Assembly: GCA_007125955.1 (NCBI GenBank)
Contig: SLCF01000002.1
Location: forward strand, 19,133 to 83,132
Direction of reading: 5' to 3'
Source of the DNA: Bacteroidales bacterium
GTDB lineage: Bacteria > Bacteroidota > Bacteroidia > Bacteroidales > PUMT01
DNA length: 64,000 nt
Of the stretch, positions 55,538 to 64,000 are shown in pieces. The notes beneath the pieces are model-generated. The model searched no databases, was not told the DNA's origin, and saw only the letters and a list, made by a program, of their open reading frames with translations. The position numbers and the translations under genes were made by a program. The stretch's first letter is position 1, and each line of letters opens with the position of its first letter.

Positions 55538-57053
55538 GATTCATTAAATTTAATTTTTTGAAAGCCTTGCCTATATTTTCAGTAATATCGCCGGCAATAA
55601 TTGATTCCGGGGAGCTTTCCCCGGCGGCTATATCACCGGACAAACCGTGAATGAAAACACCAAGCAGTGAAGCCATCTTTGGTGAATACTTCTGGGCAAG
55701 CAAAGATACAATAATTCCGGTTAAAACATCACCGCTGCCACCCGTTGCCATCCCCGGATTTCCCGATGAATTGAAATAGCATTCACCATCAGGAGATGTA
55801 ACTGAAGTGAATGCCCCTTTCAACACTACATACACTCCATACTTCCTTGAAAATTCAATTTGTTTAAGATGTCTTTCATACCCTGATCCGCTCTTACCTG
55901 CCATCCTGTCAAATTCCCCCGGATGAGGCGTAAGTATGCTTCCGGAAGGAAGTTCTTCAAACCACTCTCTGTTCATGGAAAGGATGTTCAGGGCATCGGC
56001 ATCCAGTACCAAAGGTTCTCTCCAAATCTTAAGAAGTTCCCTTAATGCCTTCTGTGTCTCACCGGCAGTTCCAATACCAGGACCGGCACAGACGGCGCTG
56101 AATGTTTCCGTTCCGGGAACCCCTGAAAATACTACCGGGGAGCTGTCAATGCTTGCCATGGATTCGGGCACAGATACCTGTATTATCTCCGTTCCTTTTG
56201 AAGGTGTATGAACAGTCACCAGTCCGGCACCAGTCCTGAGGCACGCCTTTGCAGCAAGTACCGCAGCCCCCGTCTTCCCGTAGCTTCCGGATATAACCAA
56301 ACAGTGACCATAATCTCCCTTGTGAGAGAATTTCTCTCTCTTCCTCACTGCACCCCTGAAAAAACCGTGATCAAGATAATAGTAGGAGGTTTCAGCACCC
56401 TCCAGATAGGAAGGGTGCAAACCTATTGGAATAATCTCCCAACATCCGGTGTATATCCTGTTTTCACCGAAAAAAAACGACAACTTTGGTAACTGGAAAG
56501 ACAGGGTATAATCAGCTTTAACGATAGAACCGGGATCATTGCTGCTGTTGTCCTCCCCGAACAATCCGGAAGGGATGTCAACCGAAATAACCGTGGCACC
56601 CGATTCATTTATTTTCCTTACCACTTCCAGAGCCTTTCCTTCAATGGGACGGGTAAGGCCGGAACCGAAAAGGGCGTCCAGAATTATTTCATTACCGCCG
56701 GCCTCCGGTAAAGAATCCTCCTCTTTCAGCAGATTAATTTCAACACTGCCAGCCTCCTCAAGCCTTGCAAGGTTTATTGATGCATCTTCCGAAAGACCGG
56801 AGCCGGGTGAAAGCAGTAAAACCCTTACCTTATAGCCTTTTCCGGAAAGAATCCGGGCTATAGCCAGTCCGTCACCACCGTTGTTGCCCCTGCCTGCAAA
56901 AACAACAACAGGCTTTTCTGTTCCAAACTTTTTGAATATCCATTCCGAAGCGGCAAGCGATGCACGTTCCATCAGATCTATAGACTTCACCGGCTCATTC
57001 TTTATTGTAAATGCATCTGCTTCCCTGATCTGTTTTACTGTAAGAATCTTCAT
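55521..57053 (-). CDS. nnr: Bifunctional NAD(P)H-hydrate repair enzyme Nnr
   Basis: Repairs hydrated NADH and NADPH: the N-terminal YjeF_N domain (about 1-215) epimerises them, and the C-terminal domain (about 230-510) dehydrates the S form using ADP. It has 510 residues, as usual for the fusion. Visible motifs are VVFAGRGNNGGDGLAIARIL, VISVDIPSGLFGED and DALFGSGLTRPI in the epimerase, and, in the dehydratase, VISGSYGKTGAAVLAAKACLRTGAGLVT, ILTPHPGEFDRM and GNPGMATGGSGDVLTGII. Overlaps the DUF4831 gene. Confidence 0.95.
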   Translation of the reverse strand: MKILTVKQIREADAFTIKNEPVKSIDLMERASLAASEWIFKKFGTEKPVVVFAGRGNNGGDGLAIARILSGKGYKVRVLLLSPGSGLSEDASINLARLEEAGSVEINLLKEEDSLPEAGGNEIILDALFGSGLTRPIEGKALEVVRKINESGATVISVDIPSGLFGEDNSSNDPGSIVKADYTLSFQLPKLSFFFGENRIYTGCWEIIPIGLHPSYLEGAETSYYYLDHGFFRGAVRKREKFSHKGDYGHCLVISGSYGKTGAAVLAAKACLRTGAGLVTVHTPSKGTEIIQVSVPESMASIDSSPVVFSGVPGTETFSAVCAGPGIGTAGETQKALRELLKIWREPLVLDADALNILSMNREWFEELPSGSILTPHPGEFDRMAGKSGSGYERHLKQIEFSRKYGVYVVLKGAFTSVTSPDGECYFNSSGNPGMATGGSGDVLTGIIVSLLAQKYSPKMASLLGVFIHGLSGDIAAGESSPESIIAGDITENIGKAFKKLNLMNHEKTG

Positions 57054-57364
57054 AACAAATAATATATTTCAATAATCGTGCATATTTACCGAGATGAACG
57101 GCGGCCGGGATTCCAAATTAAAGGTTCAGCAGGTAAGAAACCGAAAACAGTGCTGCCTGTAACAATGCCACCCTGAGACCACATAAACAAAAGTATTAAT
57201 TTATTGAATTAATTGTTTAGTTTTTCAATATGTATTATACTTGCTGTTGTTTTTTCAAAATATCAAAAAGTTTGCAGTAATGTATGCAACCAGCTGACTT
57301 TCGGGCGGTTTTTAAAAGCTGCACTGTTTTTGTTAAATTATAATTTCATAATTTCCCGCAAAAT
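57054..57364. other. 311-bp divergent spacer between nnr and the second AbgT gene
   Basis: Mostly A/T-rich. On the minus strand TACTTTTG (57188-57195) fits TAnnTTTG, 135 bp before the nnr ATG; on the plus strand TTTTTG (57327-57332) lies 33-38 bp before the AbgT start, but a matching -7 box is not clear. No gene, RNA or repeat is seen. Confidence 0.35.
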
Positions 57365-58921
57365 ATGTCAGAAAATAACAATAAAAGCATAGTTGAAAAA
57401 ATCCTCGGGGGAATTGAGAAAGTGGGTAACAAACTCCCCCACCCCGCAACTCTTTTTGCACTTTTTGCATTTGCTACAATAATCCTTTCCGGAATAGTAA
57501 GTGCATTCAATATATCGGTAATTCACCCCGGCACACAGGAAACCGTTGAGCCGGTCAGCCTCCTTTCCCTTGAAGGCCTGCACATGATCCTCAGGAACAT
57601 GGTCGATAATTTTACCGGTTTTGCCCCCCTGGGAACGGTGCTGGTTTCACTGCTGGGTATAGGCATAATGGAATCGAGCGGACTTATGTCAACTGGTCTC
57701 CGTCTGCTGGTTACTTCTGCGCCCGAAAAAATGCTCACTTTTGCAATCGTTTTTGCAGGAATTCTTTCCAATGCAGCAAGCGAGGTGGGTTATGTCGTTC
57801 TTGTACCTCTTGGTGCTATGATCTTTCTTGCCGTGGGGCGGCACCCCATTGCCGGCCTTGCCGCAGCTTTTGCGGGAGTGTCAGGGGGATACAGCGCCAA
57901 CCTGATCCTTGGCACTATCGACCCTCTGCTGGCCGGACTCTCTGAAGAGGCGGCAAACATAATTGATCCTTCTTATGAGGTAAACCCCACTGCCAATTAT
58001 TATTTCATGTTTGTTTCCACATTCATTATTGCAGCTGCGGGAACATGGATGACTGAAAAGATTGTGGTTCCGCGCCTGGGTGAATACAAGGGAGAAGCAA
58101 AGGCGGAAAAGATTGAGAGACTGACCCCCGATGAAAAGAGGGGGATAAAATATACGTTTTACACTTTTATCGTTCTTGTCATTACTCTTCTTTGGTCAAC
58201 AGTGCCAATTGAAGGGGGTATATGGAGTTCAATTCCCGGCACCGGCTTCCTGCGTGATCCGGAAACCGGAGACTTGCTGCGTTCACCTTTCATGTCGGGT
58301 ATTGTGGCAATGATCTTTCTTATTGCCGGGATACTGGGTATTGCATACGGAATAGGTGCCAGGACATTGAGGAGCAATGAAGATGTGATCAAGGGCATGG
58401 GTAAATCGATGTCAACTATGGGCACCTATATTGTACTTGTCTTTTTTGCTGCCCAGTTTGTGGCATATTTCAACTGGACTAACCTGGGACTGATCTTTGC
58501 AATACAGGGTGCCGAATTCATAGGTTCAGTGGGAATGGGACGGATCCCGCTAATGATAAGTCTAGTGCTCATAGCTTCAGTAATAAACCTGATGATAGGA
58601 AGTGCATCGGCAAAATGGGCTATCATGGCACCGGTCTTCATACCGATGTTCATGCTGCTGGGGTACTCCCCGGAGTTTACACAGCTTGCATACAGGGTTG
58701 GTGACAGTGTGACCAACATCATTGCTCCCATGATGTCGTATTTTGCCCTCATTGTCGCCTTCATGGAAAAATACGAGCCAAAAGCAGGCATAGGAACCGT
58801 CATTGCCACCATGCTCCCCTATTCATTTGCATTTCTTATTGTATGGCTGACAATGCTTATAATCTGGATACTGCTTGGAATACCTATCGGGCCCGGAGCA
58901 GAATTGTTTTATACTATCTGA
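57365..58921 (+). CDS. AbgT family transporter (second copy)
   Basis: A 518-residue polytopic transporter closely related to the first AbgT (13101-14633). Shared blocks include [69 protein letters not shown], and [24 protein letters not shown]. The family moves p-aminobenzoyl-glutamate or related aromatic compounds. It is followed after 27 bp by a sodium:solute symporter on the same strand, so the two are likely co-transcribed. The substrate cannot be inferred. Confidence 0.88.
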   Translation: MSENNNKSIVEKILGGIEKVGNKLPHPATLFALFAFATIILSGIVSAFNISVIHPGTQETVEPVSLLSLEGLHMILRNMVDNFTGFAPLGTVLVSLLGIGIMESSGLMSTGLRLLVTSAPEKMLTFAIVFAGILSNAASEVGYVVLVPLGAMIFLAVGRHPIAGLAAAFAGVSGGYSANLILGTIDPLLAGLSEEAANIIDPSYEVNPTANYYFMFVSTFIIAAAGTWMTEKIVVPRLGEYKGEAKAEKIERLTPDEKRGIKYTFYTFIVLVITLLWSTVPIEGGIWSSIPGTGFLRDPETGDLLRSPFMSGIVAMIFLIAGILGIAYGIGARTLRSNEDVIKGMGKSMSTMGTYIVLVFFAAQFVAYFNWTNLGLIFAIQGAEFIGSVGMGRIPLMISLVLIASVINLMIGSASAKWAIMAPVFIPMFMLLGYSPEFTQLAYRVGDSVTNIIAPMMSYFALIVAFMEKYEPKAGIGTVIATMLPYSFAFLIVWLTMLIIWILLGIPIGPGAELFYTI

Positions 58922-58948
58922 AAAACTTAATAACTTAAATTGTAAAGT

Positions 58949-60460
58949 ATGATATTTTTATTTGTTGTTATCGGCTACCTGGTTGTTCTTATGTCCATTT
59001 CCGTCTGGAAAAGCTTTATCGTTAAAGGCCAGGACGACTTCATGGTTGCCGGCCGTTCAGTCTCAACCCCGCGCCTTGTGGGAACGCTGCTTTGCACCTG
59101 GATGGGTTCAGGAAGCCTTCTGGCGGGTGCCGGACTTGCAGCCAGAGTAGGCTTTTCAGAACTCTGGATGGCTGCAGGCGCCTGGATCGGTATCATCATT
59201 GTCTTCTTCCTTGCTGCAAGGGTCAGAAGGATAGCAGAGTATACCGTCCCCGACATTCTGGAGCTGCGCTACAACAAGTGGGCAAGGATCCTCGGCACAA
59301 TAGTAATCGTTATAGCTTACACAACAATTGTGGGATACCAGTTCCGCGCCGGGGGGTTCATACTTGACCTTGTTGCCGGGGTGCCCGAATGGCAGGGGGT
59401 TCTGCTTACCGCCGGGTTCATTGTGATATTCACCGCATTTGCAGGAATGATGTCAATTGTTTCAGTTGATATAATTAACGGGGCTGTAATAACAGTAGCA
59501 GTGCTTATAGCGGTTCCCCTGGTATATACCACTATCGGAGGAGCAGAGCATCTTACCGCAACCCTTGATCCGTCTCATTTTCAAATTTTCGGAGACCACA
59601 ATTTCTTCTGGGCAATGGGTATATTCTTGCCTACTTTCTTCCTGCTTTTGGGAGAATCAAATATGTACCAGAAATTTTTCTCTGCCAGGAATGAGAAATC
59701 CGCAAAGTCGGCTGTGCTCTTCTGGGTGGTAGGTACTATAATAGTTGAGACTGCACTTGCTTCGCTGGCAATTTTTGCTTTCAGCCATTTCAACGCCCTT
59801 GACGCCATGTCGGAGTTCTTCCTTTCAGAAGGCGACTCGGAAAGGATCATACTCCATACAGCACGTTACAGTTCTGAGGTAGGTGTGCCTTTATGGGGAG
59901 GACTTCTGCTCATTTGTGCTTCAGTTGCAATTATAACCTCTACCGGTAACAGTTTCCTTCTGACACCATCTACCAATCTTACAAGGGATATTTACCAGAG
60001 GTTTGTCAACCCCGAGGCTAAAGGAAAATTCATTGTAGCTTTCCAGCGTTCAATGGTTGTACTGCTCGGACTACTGGCTTACCTGGTTCTTACACAGTTT
60101 GAGACAATACTCGCAATGGCGCTGACCGCATACACTATGGTGGGGGCAGGACTTACCCCGGCGCTGCTTGCCGCTTTCCTCTGGAAAAGGGTGACGGTTC
60201 AGGGCGGAGTGGCTTCAATCGCAACCGGAATGGGAATAACAGTGCTGATAACTATTATAAACTCCATCATGACTTCGCTCTCCGGAAGTCCGCTGCTCGT
60301 GGAAGAATACATTATACTTCCGGCTGCCAGCGCCTCAATACTGGTGCTTATAATAGTATCGCTGAGTACTCCACGCGATCCGAAGGAAAAATGGGAAAGA
60401 TTTTACACAAAAGACACCTCTTTAGCTGAAGCTATGAAAGAGGTGAAATCAGAAAATTAA
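58949..60460 (+). CDS. Sodium:solute symporter family (SSS) protein
   Basis: A 503-residue transporter with about 13 hydrophobic segments. The N-terminus (FMVAGRSVSTPRLVGTLLCTWMGSGSLLAGAGLAARVG) and the block SFLLTPSTNLTRDIYQRFVNPEA are SSS-family signatures, together with ALTAYTMVGAGLTPALLAAFLWKRVTVQGG. Substrates in this family range from sugars and amino acids to organic acids; none can be chosen here. It ends in a strong terminator. Pairing with AbgT suggests uptake of the same or related compounds. Confidence 0.88.
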   Translation: MIFLFVVIGYLVVLMSISVWKSFIVKGQDDFMVAGRSVSTPRLVGTLLCTWMGSGSLLAGAGLAARVGFSELWMAAGAWIGIIIVFFLAARVRRIAEYTVPDILELRYNKWARILGTIVIVIAYTTIVGYQFRAGGFILDLVAGVPEWQGVLLTAGFIVIFTAFAGMMSIVSVDIINGAVITVAVLIAVPLVYTTIGGAEHLTATLDPSHFQIFGDHNFFWAMGIFLPTFFLLLGESNMYQKFFSARNEKSAKSAVLFWVVGTIIVETALASLAIFAFSHFNALDAMSEFFLSEGDSERIILHTARYSSEVGVPLWGGLLLICASVAIITSTGNSFLLTPSTNLTRDIYQRFVNPEAKGKFIVAFQRSMVVLLGLLAYLVLTQFETILAMALTAYTMVGAGLTPALLAAFLWKRVTVQGGVASIATGMGITVLITIINSIMTSLSGSPLLVEEYIILPAASASILVLIIVSLSTPRDPKEKWERFYTKDTSLAEAMKEVKSEN

Positions 60461-60491
60461 GCTTTTAACCTAATATAAACCACAGTGTCAG

Positions 60492-60526
60492 AACGTCCCG
60501 CTGAATTCTCCGGCGGGACGTTTTTT
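60492..60526 (+). terminator. Rho-independent terminator after the symporter gene
   Basis: A perfect 10-bp stem AACGTCCCGC/GCGGGACGTT (60492-60501 and 60513-60522) with an 11-nt loop, followed by T residues. It also lies at the 3' end of convergent xseB. Confidence 0.8.
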
Positions 60527-60735
60527 CATTCCCCCTCATCACGGATCTCCTTCATAATATTCTCTACCTCTTCTTCAGTTTTATAGAGTTTTTCGCGGCA
60601 GATCTTCAGCAGCGAATAAGCTCTTTTTACCTTTTCTGCCAGATGGTCAACATCCGTCTCCTCATTCTCAATCTCTTTAAGGATCAGTTCAATTTCCCCG
60701 ACAGCTTCTTTGTAGGTGGTAATCTTTTTGGTCAT
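60526..60735 (-). CDS. xseB: Exodeoxyribonuclease VII small subunit
   Basis: A 69-residue small subunit of the single-strand exonuclease. The sequence TYKEAVGEIELILKEIENEETDVDHLAEKVKRAYSLLKICREKL is all helical with the two conserved segments of XseB (EIE.IL..IE.....D.L...V..A..L...C...L). The large-subunit gene xseA, which usually precedes xseB, is not next to it in this window; upstream lies the histidine-kinase gene. Confidence 0.88.
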   Translation of the reverse strand: MTKKITTYKEAVGEIELILKEIENEETDVDHLAEKVKRAYSLLKICREKLYKTEEEVENIMKEIRDEGE

Positions 60736-60812
60736 CTCTCATTTTGGGTTTTAAAATTTCTTTATGCAAAGATAGCAGAACACCGGTTTTTATAATCAAG
60801 CAAACCGGCATG

Positions 60813-62768
60813 TCATTTACTCAACGGAACCGTAAAAATGAAGCAGCTTCCCATACCCGGCTGGCTTTCAACACGGATCTCTCCACCGTTTATCTCTACA
60901 AACTCCCTGCAGAGGATCAATCCCAATCCGGAGCCTTTTTCTCTCTCAACTCCCGAATACATCTGATTCCCCTCAATCTGGAAGATATTTTCAAGTCTCT
61001 CCTGCTCAATACCCAAACCGTTATCTTTAACACACACTTCAGCAAAACCATCTTTTTTGCATACTGAAACCGTCACCTGACCATCTTCAGGAGTATATTT
61101 CAGTGCATTCTCAACAAGATTGCTTATGGTGCTGGATATAAGGGTTTTGTCTGCATACACAGCTATTTCGCCATTGCCCGGCTCATCAACCATGAGAGAA
61201 ATATTCTTATGGTACGCAATCTTTTTTACAGCGTCGGTCTCGATTCTTACCAGCCTGCTTAAATCAAACCGTTCGGGTGTACAACTGAGCGTTCTTGTCT
61301 GGGTGGCTGACCATTGCAAAAGATTTTCAAGCAGTCTGAAAAGATTTTTTGAGGAGCGATTTATGAAGCCAACCTGCTCTTTTATCTCTTCCCGGGGCAA
61401 TTCCCCGATATCACGTGCTATCTTTTCCGACGTCCCGAGCAAATGAGTAAACGGATTTTTCAGGTCATTCGCAATAATTGAAAAAAACCGGTCTTTTGTA
61501 GCATTGAGCTCTCTCAGTGAGCTGCCCGAAGCAATTAGTTTTTCATTCACCTCCTCAAGCTCAATTTTCTTATCTTTCAATATAAGGTTTGTCCTGTTTC
61601 GCAGCCTGAACCTCCATATAAAGACAACCATTATCACTGTCACAATTATCAAAGACGAAATAATAAACCAGCTCCAGGCTCTCTGTTTGCGAAGTTCCAT
61701 TTCATGAACTTCATACTCTTTCTGAAGCAGCTCGATCTGTTTCTCCCTGGATTCTGTCTCGAATATATTTTTCAGGTTCTCCAGATTTGCTTCTGAATCG
61801 GCCTTGAAAATGCTGTCTTTTAAATTTATATGTATCACAAAATGTTCATGCGCCGCTCTTGCATCTCCGGCAGCTTCAAAATATTCCGAAAGGCATCTGT
61901 GGTTATCACTTCTGATCTCGACCAGTTCCAGTTCAGAGGCAATCCCACCGCTCATTGAAATATACCTGTATGCCTCCGGCAGGTTCCCCCAGTCGAGATA
62001 TACCTTACCTATACTGTTATATACTCTCGCAAGAGATACAGAATCCTGTAAACCTTTGAAAATGTCAATTGCCCTGTAGTAATTCTCCAGCGATTCATTG
62101 TATTCCCCTTTAAGGTAATATGCCTTTGCAATACCCGAATAGGTGCTTCCCTTTTCACCATCCATGGGAAGTTCTTCCAGTATTGAAAGCAGATCATTAT
62201 AATACTCAAGCGCCCCGTCATAATCACCAAGGTCGGTTTTCAGTCTTCCAAGATGAGCAAGAGTTGATGATATCAGCTGCCGGTCGTCTGTCATGATCTT
62301 TGCATCCAATGCCCTCGCAAGGAAATCAAGTGCTTCCCCGAACATCTGCTGCTGCATATAAAGCAATCCGATATTGTTAAGAATAATGCCCTCCCTGAGG
62401 TAATCACCTTCCTCCTGAATAATTTCGTAGGCGTCATTATAGTATTCCAGGGCTCTTTCATGATTATTCAGAAAATAGTGGACATTTCCGCTTCTGTTCA
62501 GAGCATCTGCCATTCCTGTAACCGAACCTGTAGCTTCCGCAATACCATAAGCCTCTGCAGCATATTCAAGGCTCCTTTCAAAAGAGATAAACCAGTACGA
62601 ACGGGACAGTTCAAGAAGTATCCCGGCCTTTTCCCCGCCGGTACTGCTCTCAAGCAGTGTCTCAAGACTGTCAATCCTTTCGTTTTCCAGGCTAACCGCA
62701 GTTACAGGGAAACAAAGCCACAACAACATAAATAGAACTGTATGAAAAAGTGGAGTGTATATTGCCAT
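60813..62768 (-). CDS. TPR-containing histidine kinase homologue lacking the phospho-acceptor His
   Basis: A membrane sensor. ATG 62768 places a signal peptide (AIYTPLFHTVLFMLLWLCFPVTAVS) at the N-terminus; ATG 62903, which overlaps the stop of the next gene as ATGA, is also open in frame and would add 45 residues. With the 62768 start it has 651 residues. The periplasmic part holds about six TPR-like repeats, then a membrane segment (WFIISSLIIVTVIMVVFIW), a coiled coil, a HisKA-like helix and an HATPase_c domain. The phospho-acceptor position reads FFSIIANDLKNPF, with Asn (AAT, 61467-61469) where the His belongs. The ATP-binding N, G1 and G2 boxes look intact (NLVENALKYT, VKDNGLGIE, GSGLGLILCREFV). 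Confidence 0.85.
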   Translation of the reverse strand: MAIYTPLFHTVLFMLLWLCFPVTAVSLENERIDSLETLLESSTGGEKAGILLELSRSYWFISFERSLEYAAEAYGIAEATGSVTGMADALNRSGNVHYFLNNHERALEYYNDAYEIIQEEGDYLREGIILNNIGLLYMQQQMFGEALDFLARALDAKIMTDDRQLISSTLAHLGRLKTDLGDYDGALEYYNDLLSILEELPMDGEKGSTYSGIAKAYYLKGEYNESLENYYRAIDIFKGLQDSVSLARVYNSIGKVYLDWGNLPEAYRYISMSGGIASELELVEIRSDNHRCLSEYFEAAGDARAAHEHFVIHINLKDSIFKADSEANLENLKNIFETESREKQIELLQKEYEVHEMELRKQRAWSWFIISSLIIVTVIMVVFIWRFRLRNRTNLILKDKKIELEEVNEKLIASGSSLRELNATKDRFFSIIANDLKNPFTHLLGTSEKIARDIGELPREEIKEQVGFINRSSKNLFRLLENLLQWSATQTRTLSCTPERFDLSRLVRIETDAVKKIAYHKNISLMVDEPGNGEIAVYADKTLISSTISNLVENALKYTPEDGQVTVSVCKKDGFAEVCVKDNGLGIEQERLENIFQIEGNQMYSGVEREKGSGLGLILCREFVEINGGEIRVESQPGMGSCFIFTVPLSK

Positions 62769-62899
62769 TGAAAAAATCCCTCTAATCCCTTTAAATACGG
62801 AAACTTTTTCAGAAGTATTCCTGCTTCCCCGTAAAATAACACCGGTTTTACCCTGGCAATCCGGAGCAAAAAAATCTACACATATTTTTGGTATTAGTT

Positions 62900-64000
62900 T
62901 CATTTCGGTACTGTGAATTTAAATATACTTCCCATCCCCGGTGTGCTTTCAGCCCATATCCTGCCACCGTTCTTTTCAACAAATTCCTTTGAAAGGGCAA
63001 GGCCGAGACCTGTACCTTTTTCATCCTGGGTTCCCTTCTTGGACACATTATAATCCAGGCTGAACAACTTTTTAATTTCCCCCTTCTCTATACCCGTACC
63101 GTTATCTTTTACCGACACCTCAATAAACCCCCTGTCTTCCTTTGAAGAAAGCTCAACCCTGCCTCCAGTTGCGGTGAATTTTATTGAATTGCTCAGGAGG
63201 TTCCTTATCACGGTCGAAAAAAGATTTTCATCGGCAAAAACTGAGTGGCTCTCCTTTATATTATTCTTAACCTTAATATTCTTCCTTTCAGAGTGTATCT
63301 GAAGGGCCTGAACCACTTCGTCAGATACCTCTTTCAGACTGAACCAGCCTGGATCGAAATCGATGCTGCCTGTCTGGCTCCTTGACCACTGAAGGAGGTT
63401 TTCCAACAGCTGGTAAAGATTCTGTGCTGATTTATGTATTATATCAACATAGGTCTTTATCTCTTCTTTTGAAAATTCATCAATATTTTGTGAGAGCATT
63501 TCGGTGAATCCCAGGAGGGCGTTGAACGGATTCCTAAGGTCGTGCGCAATAATCGAGAAAAACCTGTCCTTAGTGGCACCGAGTTTTTTCAGAATCTGTT
63601 CTGTTTCTGAGAGCTCATGATTTATCTTTTTAAGCTCTCTGTTTTTCTGCTCCAGTAGCTTTATAGACCTCTTCTTATAAAGATACAACCTGTATACTAA
63701 AAAAATCATCAATATCAGAAGCAGTGTCAGGCCGGCAAGAAAAAGCTGCATTGTTCTCTGCCGCTCAAGCCTCAATTCCTGAAGTTCATAATCATTCTGA
63801 AGAATCTCCAGCTCCTTTATACGATTTTCCGATTCATGCCTGATCTGAAGCTCTCCTATTACATCCCTTGACTCCCTTGTATATATATTCTCCCTGTATT
63901 CATCAAACAGCTTACGGTATTTAAGTGCTTCGGCAAACTCATTCCTGAGCGCATGCAAGTCTGCCCTGAACTCGTAGTTCTCTTTGATTATCTCCCTGGC
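62900..64000 (-). CDS. TPR sensor histidine kinase (5' end outside window)
   Basis: Second of a tandem pair; the frame is open to the right edge, so the true start is outside the window and 366 codons are visible (reading leftwards from 64000). A TPR-type helical stretch comes first, then a coiled coil (NRIKELEILQNDYELQELRLERQR), one membrane segment (LFLAGLTLLLILMIFLVYRLYLY), a second coiled coil, and HisKA with the canonical FFSIIAHDLRNPFNALLG (His at 63542-63544), followed by HATPase_c (NLLSNSIKFT, VKDNGTGIE, GTGLGLALSKEFV). Its stop overlaps the possible ATG 62903 of the next gene. No response regulator is in the window. Confidence 0.92.
   Translation of the reverse strand, partial: AREIIKENYEFRADLHALRNEFAEALKYRKLFDEYRENIYTRESRDVIGELQIRHESENRIKELEILQNDYELQELRLERQRTMQLFLAGLTLLLILMIFLVYRLYLYKKRSIKLLEQKNRELKKINHELSETEQILKKLGATKDRFFSIIAHDLRNPFNALLGFTEMLSQNIDEFSKEEIKTYVDIIHKSAQNLYQLLENLLQWSRSQTGSIDFDPGWFSLKEVSDEVVQALQIHSERKNIKVKNNIKESHSVFADENLFSTVIRNLLSNSIKFTATGGRVELSSKEDRGFIEVSVKDNGTGIEKGEIKKLFSLDYNVSKKGTQDEKGTGLGLALSKEFVEKNGGRIWAESTPGMGSIFKFTVPK

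Overview
The window is a piece of a Bacteroidota chromosome, most likely Bacteroidales-like; I would not go below order. Several gene fusions, neighbourhoods and promoter motifs typical of this phylum point that way: a fused lpxC-fabZ gene next to lpxD and lpxA, a mraY with a long extra loop, an FtsL-like/PASTA-PBP dcw order, a long PurF, a LptE-SecG-GroESL cluster behind a sigma54 activator, GSCFA and DUF4831 proteins, and TAnnTTTG-type -7 boxes with few Shine-Dalgarno sites. Almost everything is housekeeping or envelope biosynthesis. I see no rRNA, tRNA, CRISPR array, transposase, integrase, phage gene or toxin-antitoxin pair.

Layout. 1-7.7 kb: leftward dcw cluster mraZ-rsmH-ftsL-like-ftsI(PBP)-murE-mraY-murD (murD cut by the window edge), preceded by four 10-bp tandem boxes that match known MraZ operators. 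7.8-9.8 kb: rightward acyltransferase plus GNAT N-acyltransferase pair resembling glycine-lipid (GlsA/GlsB) or ornithine-lipid synthesis. 9.8-13 kb: PurF-like amidotransferase, a SPOR protein and a LEA2-type lipoprotein. 13-20 kb: AbgT transporter, YebC, MiaB, a small outer-membrane-like protein, AspS and TadA. 20-27.5 kb: secreted S9 peptidase, malic enzyme, PdxA and leucyl aminopeptidase. 27.7-33.4 kb: leftward sigma54 activator-LptE-TPR-SecG, then GroES-GroEL. 33.5-36.8 kb: KdsB, a GSCFA protein, YjbQ and QueG. 36.8-42.4 kb: leftward suf operon sufB-C-D-S-E plus a MIP18-type gene. 42.5-48.4 kb: ThiL, then leftward rimP-nusA-infB. 48.8-53.6 kb: rightward HD hydrolase-lpxD-lpxC/fabZ-lpxA. 53.8-57 kb: thioredoxin-like protein, DUF4831 lipoprotein and Nnr. 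57.4-60.5 kb: a second AbgT transporter with a sodium-solute symporter. 60.5-64 kb: XseB and two tandem TPR/histidine-kinase genes, the second running off the window.

The genes serve a few linked jobs: peptidoglycan precursor synthesis and septation (dcw), lipid A and Kdo supply and LPS export (lpxD, lpxC-fabZ, lpxA, kdsB, lptE), protein secretion and folding (secG, groESL), Fe-S assembly (suf) with Fe-S clients nearby (miaB, queG), and translation or transcription factors (rimP, nusA, infB, aspS).

The points most worth a second look are: (1) sufB is interrupted by one in-frame TAA at a normally conserved Tyr codon; (2) one of the two tandem histidine kinases has Asn in place of the phospho-acceptor His while its ATP-binding domain looks intact; (3) the MraZ box array; (4) a long leader with a hairpin ahead of rimP-nusA-infB, behind a promoter with both -33 and -7 elements; (5) palindromes at the predicted start points of the suf operon and the sigma54 activator. 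I did not find a convincing wholly new multi-gene system.
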